Assembly: GCA_036250195.1 (NCBI GenBank) | Contig: JAVHZZ010000011.1 | Location: forward strand, 49,870,811-49,934,810 | Direction of reading: 5' to 3' | DNA from: Mixophyes australis | Taxonomy: Eukaryota > Chordata > Amphibia > Anura > Limnodynastidae | Length of the DNA stretch: 64,000 nucleotides | Shown here: positions 48,107-59,819 of the stretch, in pieces | How positions within the stretch are numbered: the stretch's first letter is position 1 | How the letters are laid out: every line of letters starts with the position of its first letter | Notes under the pieces: generated by a model | Seen by the model: only the letters and a program-made list of their open reading frames with translations | Told to the model about the DNA's origin: nothing | The model's database searches: none | Translations under genes and position numbers: made by a program

Positions 48107-48945
48107 TGTCGAAGTCGTATAATTGGATGAACGAAAGTATATTGGTTAATATTGTTTTATTGGTCGATTGCACTCAGTATGCCACGCTACACGTGGCATA
48201 CGGTGATCGCAAGGTAAAATACGCACATACACACTCGCATTACAACATTTAGTTATTTATATAATTCATATTCATATTGGTTCCGTTACACAGTAATTTA
48301 TGAGCAGATAGTATTTAGTTTATTATTAGTTTATATATTATGATTACATGTACACTTCAGTGTTATTTAAGGTTCAGGTTACAGGAAATGTGTCATGTCT
48401 GATCATATTAATCCCCTTTACATCAGCAGCTGTCCGGTACATTCGGTGAAGAGATCGCACATTGCATACTCTATTTATTAATGTTAGGGAATAAACCTTT
48501 AATATGATACTGACTGTAAAATGCTAATGGACTGGTTGCAATTGGAGTTTTGGCGGGAAGAGCAGAACTCATCCCCTGGAGAGATGACCCCCACCTTTGG
48601 ATTCCTTAGATTGAACCAGCCTATGACCTGTTTACCCTGGACCCATCTGAAGTCTGGACCTATAGAAGCAAGCCACATCATCTCTATTGTTCACTCTGTA
48701 ACACTGAATGTATATATAATCATAGCTGCACCCCCACTAGTCTCAGTCTACTCTGAACACAGTATTCAAAGGTGAACTACTGTCCACTGGTGCCCGTGGT
48801 AGCGAAGTGGTATGTATGTATCTTTTGGTATTGGCTGTACTGTTCTGTATCATAATATAATAATGTATTGAACTGTTAACTATTTACAGCTGCTAAAATA
48901 AATCACTTTGTGCGTTGGAAACACAATACAATCGCCTATGCAATG
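48107..48945 (+). repeat. 3' LTR of ERV copy 2
   Basis: Starting TGTCGAAGTCGTATAATT, it contains GGAAGAGCAGAACTCATCCC in U3, a TATATATAATCATAG box near 48710, an AAATAAATCAC polyadenylation signal near 48896 and GTGCGTTGGAAACACAA as in copy 1. The 3' end lies within about 40 bases of 48945. Confidence 0.88.
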
Positions 48946-49559
48946 CTTATTTGAAAATGATAGAATTACTTTAATATTATGCACAGCTGAATGGGTTAAA
49001 TTATGTAATCAATGTGATGCACACTTTTTTTTATCACATTTATCTTTATTGAACTTGGCTGCAGAAAATGATTTAAAATCACATTAAATATGATTTATCT
49101 GTCATTTGACAGCCTGGCTCACTCTGCACATTTTTGTTGCTGAGAATAAGGTTGTATTTTTTGTTTTGTTAACACTATACTGTTACCTTTGTACTTAATG
49201 CTTATTGCTATGCAATTTATCTTATACTAAAATGTCAGCAGTAACTATTTGTGCCAACCTGGCTAATTCGATTCTATATATACTGAATGTGTACTGCATT
49301 AACAGTTTACATTACTTGAACCGACATACGTTTGTGTTCAGAAAACATGTTCAGTTTGTTACTAATTTACAATGATGCAATTTACATTACATTGTATTTT
49401 AACTGCTCATTTGTATGATTTGGGTGAGATTTGGGTACCCTGCAGAAGAATTTGTTCAAGAACTACAAGGCATATACTGCTTCGGGACGGCTCATCTCAA
49501 AACAGTTATCCCTGTTTTTGTAATACATTGTTGATAATAATAATAAACACCATAAACTG
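48946..49559. other. No gene recognised
   Basis: This is A/T-rich sequence without recognisable elements. Confidence 0.5.
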
Positions 49560-50900
49560 CTATATATATATTTACGGCTGATGAGTTGTGAACAGATCAA
49601 GTCTGTGGATACTTTCTCAGGGTCTACTGGAAGACCAGATTCAGAAACACTGTATCCCAGTAATGAAAACTGCCACAGTTCAAAAACATACTTTAGCTTG
49701 TCGTACAATCTATTTTCACAAAAGCATTGAGGAACAGATTTACAGTGAGAGCAATGTCAGACTGTAATAGAAATGTATTCAACTGCGGTTTTGTCAAACA
49801 GACGATTTGGGAGGTAAAGGATATTGATTTTTTTTATGGTAATTTTTGTAATCTTCTGAAGGGTCTCAGAGGAATTTTTATTTCTTGACAAACGAGAATC
49901 CAACTCCAGCAGAAGCAATTTTATGGATGAATCCCATTGCCAAGTTCTTCATATATTCTAACATGGCTTGGGTTTCAGGTTCAGAAAGAGGATACATGGC
50001 ACAATCAAAAGAATGGAGTGGTTGCAAGATGTCTGCCTTGTATTTTCAGAACATGTCTGCAAATTGTATATATTATGAAGGAAGTGAGGATTGCATGTGA
50101 GACTACTAAAGGGACATACACAGCAGGTACCATTTTATCCAGACAAGAATAAAGATCGAGAGGTGTTGACTGGATTTCTAATTGATGATTGGGAGTTGTT
50201 ATCAGAGTAATTAGTTTATATAAGACAACTTGCAGTTTAGGGGCCCCACCCCCAATTAAAAAGTAGGGCAGTTTCACAAAAATTTATCAAACCATAGAAG
50301 AACCAGATTTCAAGATTTAGAAATCATATAAGCAGATGTAATACATATGTAGGATTCTCAACTTCTAGAATCACACTCCCATCAAAAGCTGTAATGTAGA
50401 GAAATTTTTCCAAACAAACAGGAATCTGATATTTTTGAGCTAGTGCTCACTAGTAGCCTGCAATCCAGGAAATCATTGGAACTGAAAATCACATTAAAAA
50501 GTGACAGAAGAGAAACAGATATTTTGTTGGTCAGGAAAGTTATCATCATTGCCCAGGATGTCCTCTTCAGAACCACCGAGATGTTTCCCAGCTTAAATGG
50601 CATAAGCAAAAAAAAAAAAAAAAAAAAGTAAAAAAATCCTCTGGTTCCACAGTACATACAGACCCATGGATACAGATGCACTGCACCACTTCTGAAAAAT
50701 GAACATCGTTCACCTCCATAGGTTCTTCAGGAAGCAGTGGAGCCAAATGAAGACTGCATCTTCTATGTTCATTCTATTTCATGAGAATGCTCTCTAAGGC
50801 AGAAGCAGACCAGCTCGGAAGGAAACCACTGAGCTTATGGGACAATACGCATTTACCTCCAGCTGTCATCTCACTAGGAAAACCAAGTACAACATATGTA
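49560..50900 (-). pseudogene. Ty3/gypsy retroelement remnant, gag to RT
   Basis: On the minus strand, from right to left, EEPMEV (about 50740) and a zinc knuckle start CMYCGTRGFF (about 50650) mark the end of gag. Protease is barely readable. The RT start follows with FDCA (50010) and MYPLSEPETQAMLEYMKNLA to GFIHKIASAGVGFSFVKK (49885-50000). ALLGYSVSESGLPVDPEKVS-like sequence near 49600-49660 marks the connection. The RT palm is shortened by deletion. A run of about 20 A lies inside at 50608-50627. No LTR is attached. It resembles the elements at 17595 and 57760. Confidence 0.75.
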
Positions 50901-52066
50901 TTTTCCTCCTGCTGGTGATGCATATTTTCCTGTATATTTACTTGGAGTTATTATTAATCCCTGTTTTTATTATTCAAACGATTAATTGTTGATTTCACAT
51001 TTAATTCTAGCAATAGTGCCAGTATTCGTAATGATACATGGTTGCACTTTCTGCGTTACAATATTGTGGTATAATGTCAGGATCAATATTTAATACTTTG
51101 GTTCATCTTTGTCTGTGCCATAACCAGCTGCCTTCCCTTTAGGATCCAAGCACAATTCTTGACAGACTGTTATTCATCTCAGTCCAATCATTTTTTCATA
51201 TACACAAACGCTTTCATATTTTTACATTATTTTAAAGGTTTTTTTCTTGCTTGTGATTATGGAATTTTTTATCTTTAAATAAAATTTAGTGGCATTCATT
51301 AGTTTTTATAATGTTTTACTAATTATTTAAATAAATAGTCTCACTTCATTTTATGCTGTAGATTAAGGAAAGGCCTGTTTGAACCAAAAGTATTTTTTAG
51401 TGTCCTTTAATATGGAAAAACATGACACACTCTTTTTGACTATTGCAATTAATTACTCTGGTAATAAGTTTATAGTTATGTGTATGTTTATTTTACTATT
51501 TGAGCTCTGCTGAGGGTGAGCCATTGATATTCTGTCGCACCTGTCTATTTTCACTTTTGACTTATTGTAGGTTACATCATGAAGGATGCAACCAAAGATT
51601 TATTTATTTTTTTTTAGGAGGGGGGGGGGGGGGACGACACTGTTTGACCCTTAGCAACTTTCTTCTTTTTCATGTAAAGCAATAGCTGTTCAGCAGACTC
51701 GCTCTCTCTGGTGTTATTGACCATATTCTCCCTTGGGGAGACCCCCTACCCAAGCTACTCTTCGAAAGTAATGGCTCTTGGTCCTGTAGACACACAGTTT
51801 GCCTACTTTTCAAATCTACAAGAAATGGCCTACAGTTTGTTCATATTTTAGCTTTTCTGCTTTAGGTAACTCCCTGGCCTCTTATTTTCCTTTATGTGCC
51901 CCTCATTGAGTATGTGGTCTATCAATATGTTTAAATATACTGGGAGACAACATCTAAAATACATCATTCCTCAATGTTGCCTAGGTGTTTTGCACAATAT
52001 AAGGAATGATTCCTTCTGGTATGCGGTCACAGGTGTTCATGTGTTTGAAGAAAGCAAGGGAATGGG
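50901..52066. other. No gene recognised
   Basis: A poly-G tract lies at 51617-51633. The rest is A/T-rich. The left edge may hold more decayed gag of the neighbouring gypsy element. Confidence 0.45.
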
Positions 52067-52638
52067 TGTCAGGATCTGCCTTTGTTTGTGCTGGAGCATC
52101 GCCTCAGGATGCTGCTTTGTCTCTGCAGCTCCTGTCTCCTGGACTATACTGGACTTGATATTATTGTATTTATCTTGCAGTACATCTGATCCACCAGAGG
52201 TGCTGCTATTGTGCCTCTTCTCTTACTAGCACGGGTAACCTGTTGTACCAGCTAATTACTGTACATGTTCTCTTCCCCATTTATGCCTGCCTCCAGCAGT
52301 TCACCTTTGCTGGTCATTTATGATGCTGTTCCTGATGTTGTTGTTCTCATTTGTTACTCTTGGTACTTCTCCTGTTCCCTGGGACTTCTGCAAACTGCTA
52401 GCCGACATCCCTGTTCCTAGTTCTTTCCACTCAGCCTGTTCACCTGCACCAGCTGTATTCTCTGTTGTTACCTGCTATCAGCCTCACCCAGAGATCCCTT
52501 GTTCAGTGTCTACCATACTCTGTTTGTTCCTTTTACTGCAATATTTGGATCATATCTGCTCAATAAATATTATAATGCTTTCACCATACTCCAGGCTCCA
52601 TAGATGTCATTTCCAGCTCTCAGCACAGTAGTGTAACA
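52067..52638 (+). repeat. Solo LTR, gypsy-like
   Basis: The 572-bp unit begins TGTCAGGATCTGCC and ends AGTGTAACA, with TG...CA termini. The flanks ATGGG (52062-52066) and ATAGG (52639-52643) form a 5-bp duplication with one change. A CTCAATAAATATT signal lies at 52558. The pyrimidine-rich body resembles LTRs of the sushi-type gypsy elements in this window. It probably formed by recombination between two LTRs. Confidence 0.75.
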
Positions 52639-54059
52639 ATAGGCATCATTACTGCAAGAAACACAGTTCAAGGCAGAGGCCAAACAAAAAATCTATGCCC
52701 TTCATTACTCACAAACAGTGGTGGAACTATAGGGGTGTGCGACTGAGTTCTTTACACATTTGCCAATATATATTCCCCAAATGCTGGCCATCAACCTTTT
52801 TTAATACAGAGCCAACTGAGGAAGTCTGAGAGACGAAACGCATCGAAGTGGATAGTCCTGCAGCAGCACCCTCATTGCAGAGCATCTGTACCCAGTTTTT
52901 ATCTGTTGAGGTTTCCTGACATTTCATCCACGGAAGTCAGATTGAAGGACTCATTGGGGATTACAGATAAACCGGATTCATATGGTTTATTGTGAGCATG
53001 CATTTTATATGTCTTTGCTAATAAATTGGTATGTCATAAATACTACACTACATGAGACCATTTTGTTTCCTATATATCTGGTGGATGGAATGACCCGGAA
53101 GTGAGCAGTTACAACCAAGCGAGATTATACAGATAGGCTTGATAATTATTTCTTTCTGGTACACATATTAATGGTGATGGGCTACATATTGGATCTTTCA
53201 CTGGTCTGACAATACTACACTATATTTGGTATTTCTCCCTTTTTTGTACGAGTGCACGAGATTGGAGTAAATATACATGTTCCAAGTGACACTATCAAAG
53301 TACTTTTGAAGAGTACTTTTCAAGGCGAGTTCTGGTACGCCTTTACTTACATCTGTGGTTTTTCGACTACTTTCCTTAAACTACTACACCATTAGTGCCT
53401 TTGTGCCCTTCTGCTTTTTTTTTCCTAGATATATATCATATATTAAAATTCCTGCGTTTGCCCCATGTGATGGTCATTCATGAAGCGCACCTGAGCGCAC
53501 TGCAAAACACCTGGGATTTTCACAGGTGTGCTCCACAGATTTGCCAGGCGCTTGCTTCCTCTCCACACTCAGTAGCAGCCACCACAAAGTGAAAGCACTG
53601 GATGTGCAGAGAGGCTGAAAAATATTTAGGAAGGGCACTGTACAAAGTCTAATCTTCTAAACCTTAAGTACCGCCACTTTTAAGTAAATAAACTGTTAAA
53701 TTTGTATTATAATTTATTGCTTGCTTTAGACACATTTATGGCTTAAATAAAGCTTGAGACTGAGGGGATAGTTTTTATTACGTGTTCTTTTTAGGTTTGT
53801 GAAGTTTTTTATGATATTGCTTGTATGATTAAAATTTATTGAAAAATTGATCTGGGAAGCACACTAATGCATAATAAAAGGGACATATTATATTATGGTA
53901 CAGATGCCAGTTCCTCCATCTAAGAAACCTTTGTGCATGCTCAGAAAAGCATGCACAGTGAAGAACTGATAGCCTGTCTGGAACTGAAGCCTAAATAAGG
54001 TTTACAGTGTATGTGCCAGCTCCCAAAAAGGAGCCAAGTGAGGCCTTGGGAGAAGATAA
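52639..54059. other. No gene; unidentified repeats
   Basis: ACAGTGGTGGAACTATAGGG near 52716 looks like a MITE terminus but has no partner. GAAGTCTGAGAGACGAAACG near 52820 belongs to a repeat type I have not identified. The inverted pair GCATGCTCAG/AAAGCATGCAC near 53940 may form a short hairpin. Confidence 0.4.
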
Positions 54060-55190
54060 TCCAGATTCATGGTCATTCTACCACTGTTTGGGAACCTTTT
54101 CAATTTCAAAATGAACTGGAACAAATCAGAGTCACATCTCTTTGACAAGAAGACATTACTCTACTCTACATTCCCCTTTCATTGCATCCTTCTAGATGTA
54201 AAATATCATCACCAAGATACTGCAACATCTGTCTACATTCCTCTCTTTGAAATTTCTAGCTGTGCTCACTAGGATGCAAAAGGATATTATGAATTGGAAT
54301 CAATATATTCTTAAAAACAAAGTTTACCAAATATATTTGAGGTTCCAGACCATTTAAACTTGGGTCCCCAGATGCACATGCTTACTACAGTGCTTGCCAT
54401 TTAAATCAGAAACTTGTGGCTGTGGATACTGACTTTGTGCTTTGCCCTATTACTCATTTACCATGTCTTTCTCCTACTAAGAGACCTGATGCGGGATCAG
54501 CTCACCCAATTATTGGCATTGTGCAAAGAGAGTGGGATGAAATAGATTGGCAGCATAACATTTCTATAATACACTCCTCAACTAACCATAATTATTGACA
54601 ATCTCAACATGTGGATCCATGTACACACAGTGCTCTTACAAACAAAGGGATTATGAACATTGCCTATTGTTCAATCACATCACCGATAAGGGACAATTTG
54701 GCTCCCTAATCATGTGCAGGGAGAGGATTGGTTCCTCTATTTTTTTGTAGAACTATACTCAAACCAAAAGCTTCTTGCACATAAAGGGCCATTTGACGTC
54801 AGAGAACTAACAAACTTTCAGAAGTCTTTTACCCCTGTCTCATACCATTTCAATGAACTATAAATAATATTCTCTATTTGTTGAGAAAGTGGGAAAAAGG
54901 AACTTGAGAAAGTATGGCTGAGAACTATGGAAAATCACATATTAGCAGCAAGTCTCAAGAGTGTAATTATAAATGTCTGACCAGATGGCACAGAATCCCA
55001 GTGAAGTTTTTAAAAAAAAATCAATTTGTTCCAAACTGCACTTGAGGTGTAAAAGTACAGTAGGTACAACAAAACACATATGGTCATCCTGTCCTGTTAC
55101 CAAAGCATTTTGGATGCAGATTCTGACCATTTGCAAAGTGAACCTTCATCATTCTCAGGGACCCCTGGACAATATTTTTATATACATCTA
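54060..55190 (+). pseudogene. L1-type LINE, ORF2 C-terminal part
   Basis: The plus strand encodes LFGNLFNFKMNWNKSESHLF (54087-54146), the RT thumb motif of L1 elements, then PDAHAYYSACHLNQ (54370), SPIRDNLAP near 54680, RKWEK (54885), TRWHRIPVKFF (54980) and the C-terminal Cys-rich signature near 55040-55130 with RCKSTVGTTKHIWSSCPVTK and AFWMQIL. The catalytic core and endonuclease are missing. Stops and frameshifts are frequent. No poly-A tail can be assigned. Confidence 0.78.
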
Positions 55191-55367
55191 CTAGTCCTCC
55201 CTGCAATTAGAAGACATTAATCCACTCCTTAATACCAAAGTCTTACCTCCTAAGACATGAAACACCCTGTTGGCTCCCAGCATGTTAGTTCACTAAGGTT
55301 TATTTATCAGTGCATATGTAAGTGATCACATACACAACTCATTAGGTATATGCTAAATTTACAGAAA

Positions 55368-55690
55368 GCACGGTGGCGTAGTGGTTAGCACTTCTGCCTT
55401 ACATTACTGGGGTCATGAGTTCAATTCCCAACCATAGTCTTATCTGTGAGGAGTTTGTATGTTCTCCACGTGTTTGCGTGGGTTTCCTCCGGGTGCTCCG
55501 GTATCCTCCACACTCCAAAAACATACTGGTAGGTTAATTGGCTGCTAACAAATTGACCCTAGTCTGTGTGTATATGTTAGGGAATTTAGATTGTAAGCCC
55601 CAATGGGGCAGGGACTGATGTGAGTGAGTTCTCTGTACAGCGCTGCGGAATTAGTGGCGCTATATAAATAAATGATGATGATGATAATGA
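55368..55690 (+). repeat. V-SINE, full length
   Basis: The tRNA-derived head has an A box (TAGTGGTTAGCAC) and a B box (GGGGTCATGAGTTCAATTCC), the internal promoter for RNA polymerase III. The conserved central segment includes GTTTGCGTGGGTTTCCTCCG and ends GGTAGGTTAATTGGCTGC. The tail ACAGCGCTGCGGAATTAGTG plus GCGCTATATAAATAAATGAT and GATGATGATAATGAT matches an L2-type LINE end, its likely source of reverse transcriptase. The order fits the V-SINE superfamily known from fish, sharks and amphibians. Confidence 0.93.
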
Positions 55691-57518
55691 TATCATTCAA
55701 TTTGTGCAAATTTAAGATGAATTTAATCTGAACAAGGAAAATGGCAAGCTGGGGCACCCAAATTCCTAAAACAGTATTAAGCACATTACAAGTCCATCAA
55801 AACAGTTTTTATGTTTTGCAAAATTGACTAAAACTAAATATTGTTTGGACACTGCAACATTAGAAACATTAACCAAAAATACCACTGGCTTATAAAATGT
55901 GCATCCTTTTCTGCCTCTTATTCCCCCAATTACAATGCACCAATGACCAGATACATGTCACTCCAACAGCCCACTCTATCACTTGACCCCATTACAGTCA
56001 TAATTACTGTGTCCATGTAAGTTCCGCCACCATGTAGAATGCATTATCTTCAGTGAGGTTCCAGCCGTGTAGTGTCCAAAAGTGCGAAGTAGAACTGACT
56101 TGTGCCTTGTCCTGATCTCTATAATGACACTCTACCAAATACATAGGGCTGTCAGTGCCATACAGTGGCCAGTAACTTACAATGCCTTCAAGTATTCTGC
56201 ATATGTTGCACCCCTGTCATAAAATGACCATGTATGCTGAAGGCCCTTTGGTATATGATATCCCCCCTTTTGGTAACCAATCTGAGTTTATTAAACAGAG
56301 CACTGTCCATCTGTTATAGCACATGCGGATATATGCTTTGTGACCTGACAACACAATTTCACTGTCAGGAGTAATTGCATACATGCTGTCTATATGGTCT
56401 ACTAGCCGCCATTAAGTGGGGTCTGCATTGTAGTTCATACACGTCTGCACTATAGTTTCCTATAAATTAAACTGCGTTCAGTACTGGTTAGATGAAGCTG
56501 TACTGTATTAGATTATATTTTATTTTTAACTAACTTTTTTCATAAATTTGCAAGAATTCAAGTTTCCAGTTTTTCATGCTACACTTATTAAGTATGCAAA
56601 GCTCTCAACAAGCATGTGTTTATAAGTGTAAATAGGCAGTTTAGAGGTTTTATTTTTTATAAGTACATTAGCAATTTAAAAAAATAATACTTTAAAAGGC
56701 AGTGGAAGTTGTGGGTGGATCATGTTATAGTTCACTATAGGCAGCAAAATGGCTACAATCATTTTTGATCTTTTGAAAAATGAATATTTAGTTAAAAAAT
56801 AAAATAAAGATGTGAAACACCCAAAAAATGCACTGCATTCTGTGATCATCCTAAAAATAATTTCTAAAGAGAAATACATTCTCCTTTTTTGGTAAAATAT
56901 ACTGTACAGGGTTATGATGATTCATTTTCCTCACATCAGGTTGATCTTTGGAAAAATCTCATTATGGATTAGGAAATACATTTTCACTTCATTTAGAAGA
57001 CCTTTAAGGAATGTGTGATTGTTATAAAGTGAGTAGTTGTCTTATTGTTGTTCAATCTATCTTCAAAATGTATTTGATTAGAATTTGCTAATTACACTGA
57101 AACTCAGTCATCATTATTATTTATTTTTCAATATTGCCTTATTTAATGTATGATTGCTGTCCATTTTTCCAATTTTCTATAAACAATCTGGAAAAGGAAA
57201 AATATACACCCACACACAATCTGACAAAATGACGTGTTAATTAGCAGGAACATTAATTCAACAACCACAGATTCAGTGAACTCAGCCATGGCCAGCATAT
57301 GTCAGTTTGTAACATTTAAGAGAGGTATCAATTACACACAGCCAATGACACAAAGCCTGTTCACTGTGTATTTCCCATGGACAAGTACATATTTTCCAGA
57401 CATGGAAGAGGATAATTTGAAAACAAAATATATTAATATGACAAGGAACATGATCTATGCATGTTTGTTTTTCTCATGTATTTTAATTGCTGCTGTGTGA
57501 GCAATTGTGCACATTATA
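55691..57518. other. No gene recognised
   Basis: This is 1.8 kb of A/T-rich DNA with no coding homology. An 88-codon frame at 57234-57500 has a hydrophobic C-terminus, but nothing supports it as a gene. Confidence 0.45.
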
Positions 57519-57596
57519 TCATCATCTATTTATAAAGCACCAGTAATCCCGCAGAGCTGTACAGAGAACTCACTCACATCAGTCATTACATGTAAC
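57519..57596 (-). repeat. V-SINE tail fragment
   Basis: ATCATCATCTATTTATAAAG, then GCAGAGCTGTACAGAGAACT and CACTCACATCAGTC, is the inverse of the tail of the full SINEs. Only the last 75 bases or so are present. Confidence 0.8.
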
Positions 57597-58218
57597 GTAT
57601 CGCCATTTACGCTCCTTAATCAATCAGGCCGGTTGTTTTTCATAGAAAGCTATACCCAAACTTGATATTAAAAGCAAGATTTATTGACACTGAAGAAACT
57701 GTATTTTTTTTACATTTTCTCAGACTTGTTTCCAATTTTACAGTTTGCTTCAGGCATATCTAATGTAGAATAAAATGACATAATTTGGATGCCTACTATA
57801 AAAAATAATGTCCCAGCAAATGATTAGTCAAAGCAGGAAATATACCCAGTCCAGTTGGCGTTAAGAGGCATAACACCTATAATACTGTCCTGAGATCTGG
57901 TTCACCCATTGGTATGTGGGATATAGGGTGATAAGAACGATAGTTTGTTCCAAGGTTATAATAGAATACTTTCAAAAATGTGGAAATTAACTGGGAACCT
58001 TTTTCAGAGACTACTTTACAAACCACAAGTATTTCCATGACATGAGAAATAGATCAGTTGAGAGATGTATGCACTGATGAAACCTGTGACACAGGAATCA
58101 AGCGAACCATTATACTGAGTCGATCAATGATCACTCAAATCACTGAATTACCTGGTAAATCTGCAATAAAATCCATGGAAAGAGGCGGCTTGTTTGGGAT
58201 GAGCAAATAAACAATTGA

Positions 58219-58573
58219 CAGTGGCCTAGTGGTTAGCACGTCTGCCTCACAGCACTGGGGTCATGAGTTCGATTCCCGACCATGGCCTTATCTGTGTGGA
58301 GTTTGTATGTTCTCCCTGTGTTTGCGTGGGTTTCCTCCGGGTGCTCCGGTTTCCTCCCACACTCCAAAAACATACTGGTAGGTTAATTGGCTGCAATCAA
58401 AAATTGACCCTAGTCTCTCCCTCTCTGTCTATCTGTCTGTGTGTGAGTGTGTGTCTATAGTAGGGAATTTAGACTGTAAGCTCCAATGGGGCAGGGACTG
58501 ATGTGAATGAGTTCTCTGTACAGCGCTGCGGAATTAGTGGCGCTATATAAATAAATGATGATGATGATGATGA
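58219..58573 (+). repeat. V-SINE, full length, nested in gypsy integrase
   Basis: It has the same head, core and tail as the copy at 55368. The B box reads GGGGTCATGAGTTCGATTCC, closer to a functional tRNA-like promoter. A CT/GT-rich microsatellite (58418-58456) has grown in the middle. The gypsy integrase reading continues on both sides, which proves the insertion came later. Orientation is opposite to the host element. Confidence 0.93.
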
Positions 58574-59770
58574 ACTGGGCTTCCTTAAAGGCTTTGAAAC
58601 AAATAGCACAATTACTATCAAATTTCTCAACATCTGTTTGAAGAATAGAGCACTATATGCTAAAAACTGCCAATATCTGGATAGCCTGACAGTAAAAAAC
58701 TGTGGGACTGGAACATGACTGCTTGTGGGAAATTGGTATGAAAATATAGAATTGTTGGAGGAGCATTAGGTGGCGTCTTGTCCTGATTACCAACAACCTT
58801 TGCAGAAAGATTAGTGTGGAATATGGCCGGGATTTTATTTGGATATTGTTTCAATGGGTGCATGAGAAGCATAGGGTCTTATTTACTAAGGAACACAGGT
58901 CTGCAGTGAATCTAGTTTTTAATTTGTGGTGTAAGATTATTGAAATAAAAGGGGTAAACGGAGTGGAGAGGAAGTATTTACAAGGGTGTTCCGTGCACTC
59001 TGGAGGGTGCACAGGACATTTCCACTTTGCAAGTGGACTTGATTTTTACGCCAGCTTTGAGCTGGGGAAAGTCAGGTTTTCTCCTATATTTTTAGTGAAT
59101 GTATTTTGTGCTTTCTATTTGAATATCAGCAAAGAAATACATTTATAGGGGCACTTTTAAAAGAAATCTTCAAACAGAAAATGTCATATGCAACAAAGGC
59201 CTGACGTCCCTTCACTCTCACAAATGAATTGTGCAATAGCTATTAATTAGGTTAAATTGTTAAATGTTAGGAAACAAATGTTAAAGTTTTGTTATTATTA
59301 CTATATTATTATTAAAGTGTTAATCTATTATAATCATCATTTATGCAATTAAACAGGTGATTCTAAAGTGTAGGAAGTTGGTCTGTTGATGTGACTTTTT
59401 CATAGTGTGCCTCTTCCAATTTGTTATCTTAAATTTTGTAATCCCAAGTGTGGAGAGTAGGCAAGTACCTTGACGAGTGCAAAGAGCACCAAGGTGTATT
59501 TTTCTGATAAGCTAAGAGATAAGACATCTGCTTTTAAATTCTTAGTATTGGGTCGATAAGTGATAACAGCAATGAAATGAGTAAAGAATTAGTTAATCAT
59601 TCTGTCTTCTTGAATTTTAATCAATTCTGATTACTTATGAGAATTGTGAAGGGATGAGGTTGTCTGTGCCTCCATTCCATTGTGGCTAAAGTTTCTATGT
59701 TTTTGAATTTGGTGGTGAGGAACTGTCAACAAAAATAGGGGTAGGGATGTATTTTAATGGAGCCAAAGGA

Positions 59771-59819
59771 TTGCGCTACGGAATATGTTGGCGCTATATA
59801 AATAAATGATGATGATGCT
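59771..59819 (+). repeat. V-SINE tail fragment in gypsy RNase H
   Basis: TTGCGCTACGGAATATGTTG followed by GCGCTATATAAATAAATGAT and GATGATG is the last 50 bases of the SINE, or of the L2-type LINE that shares this tail. It sits between the RT connection and RNase H readings of the gypsy remnant. Confidence 0.8.

Larger units (their letters stand above)
47023..48945 (+). mobile_element. Endogenous retrovirus copy 2, internally deleted
   Basis: A partial 5' LTR, an env remnant, a polypurine tract and a 3' LTR lie in this order. The break after CAGCTGTCCGGTA (47357) joins U3 to the middle of env, removing the rest of the 5' LTR, gag, pol and the start of env. Over the shared 335 bases the two LTRs differ by four substitutions and one 2-bp indel. 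The 3' boundary near 48945 is approximate because no clear target duplication can be read. Confidence 0.88.

Noticed and set aside
51894..52229. 111-codon Cys-rich plus-strand frame
   Set aside because: It runs across the left boundary and target duplication of a solo LTR, so it is not a conserved unit.
55368..55440. tRNA-like sequence with A and B boxes
   Set aside because: It is the head of a V-SINE. No cloverleaf acceptor stem closes, and the core and tail of the SINE follow directly.
57234..57500. 88-codon frame ending in a hydrophobic segment
   Set aside because: The frame could suggest a small membrane protein, but there is no supporting homology or second exon and the region is A/T-rich.
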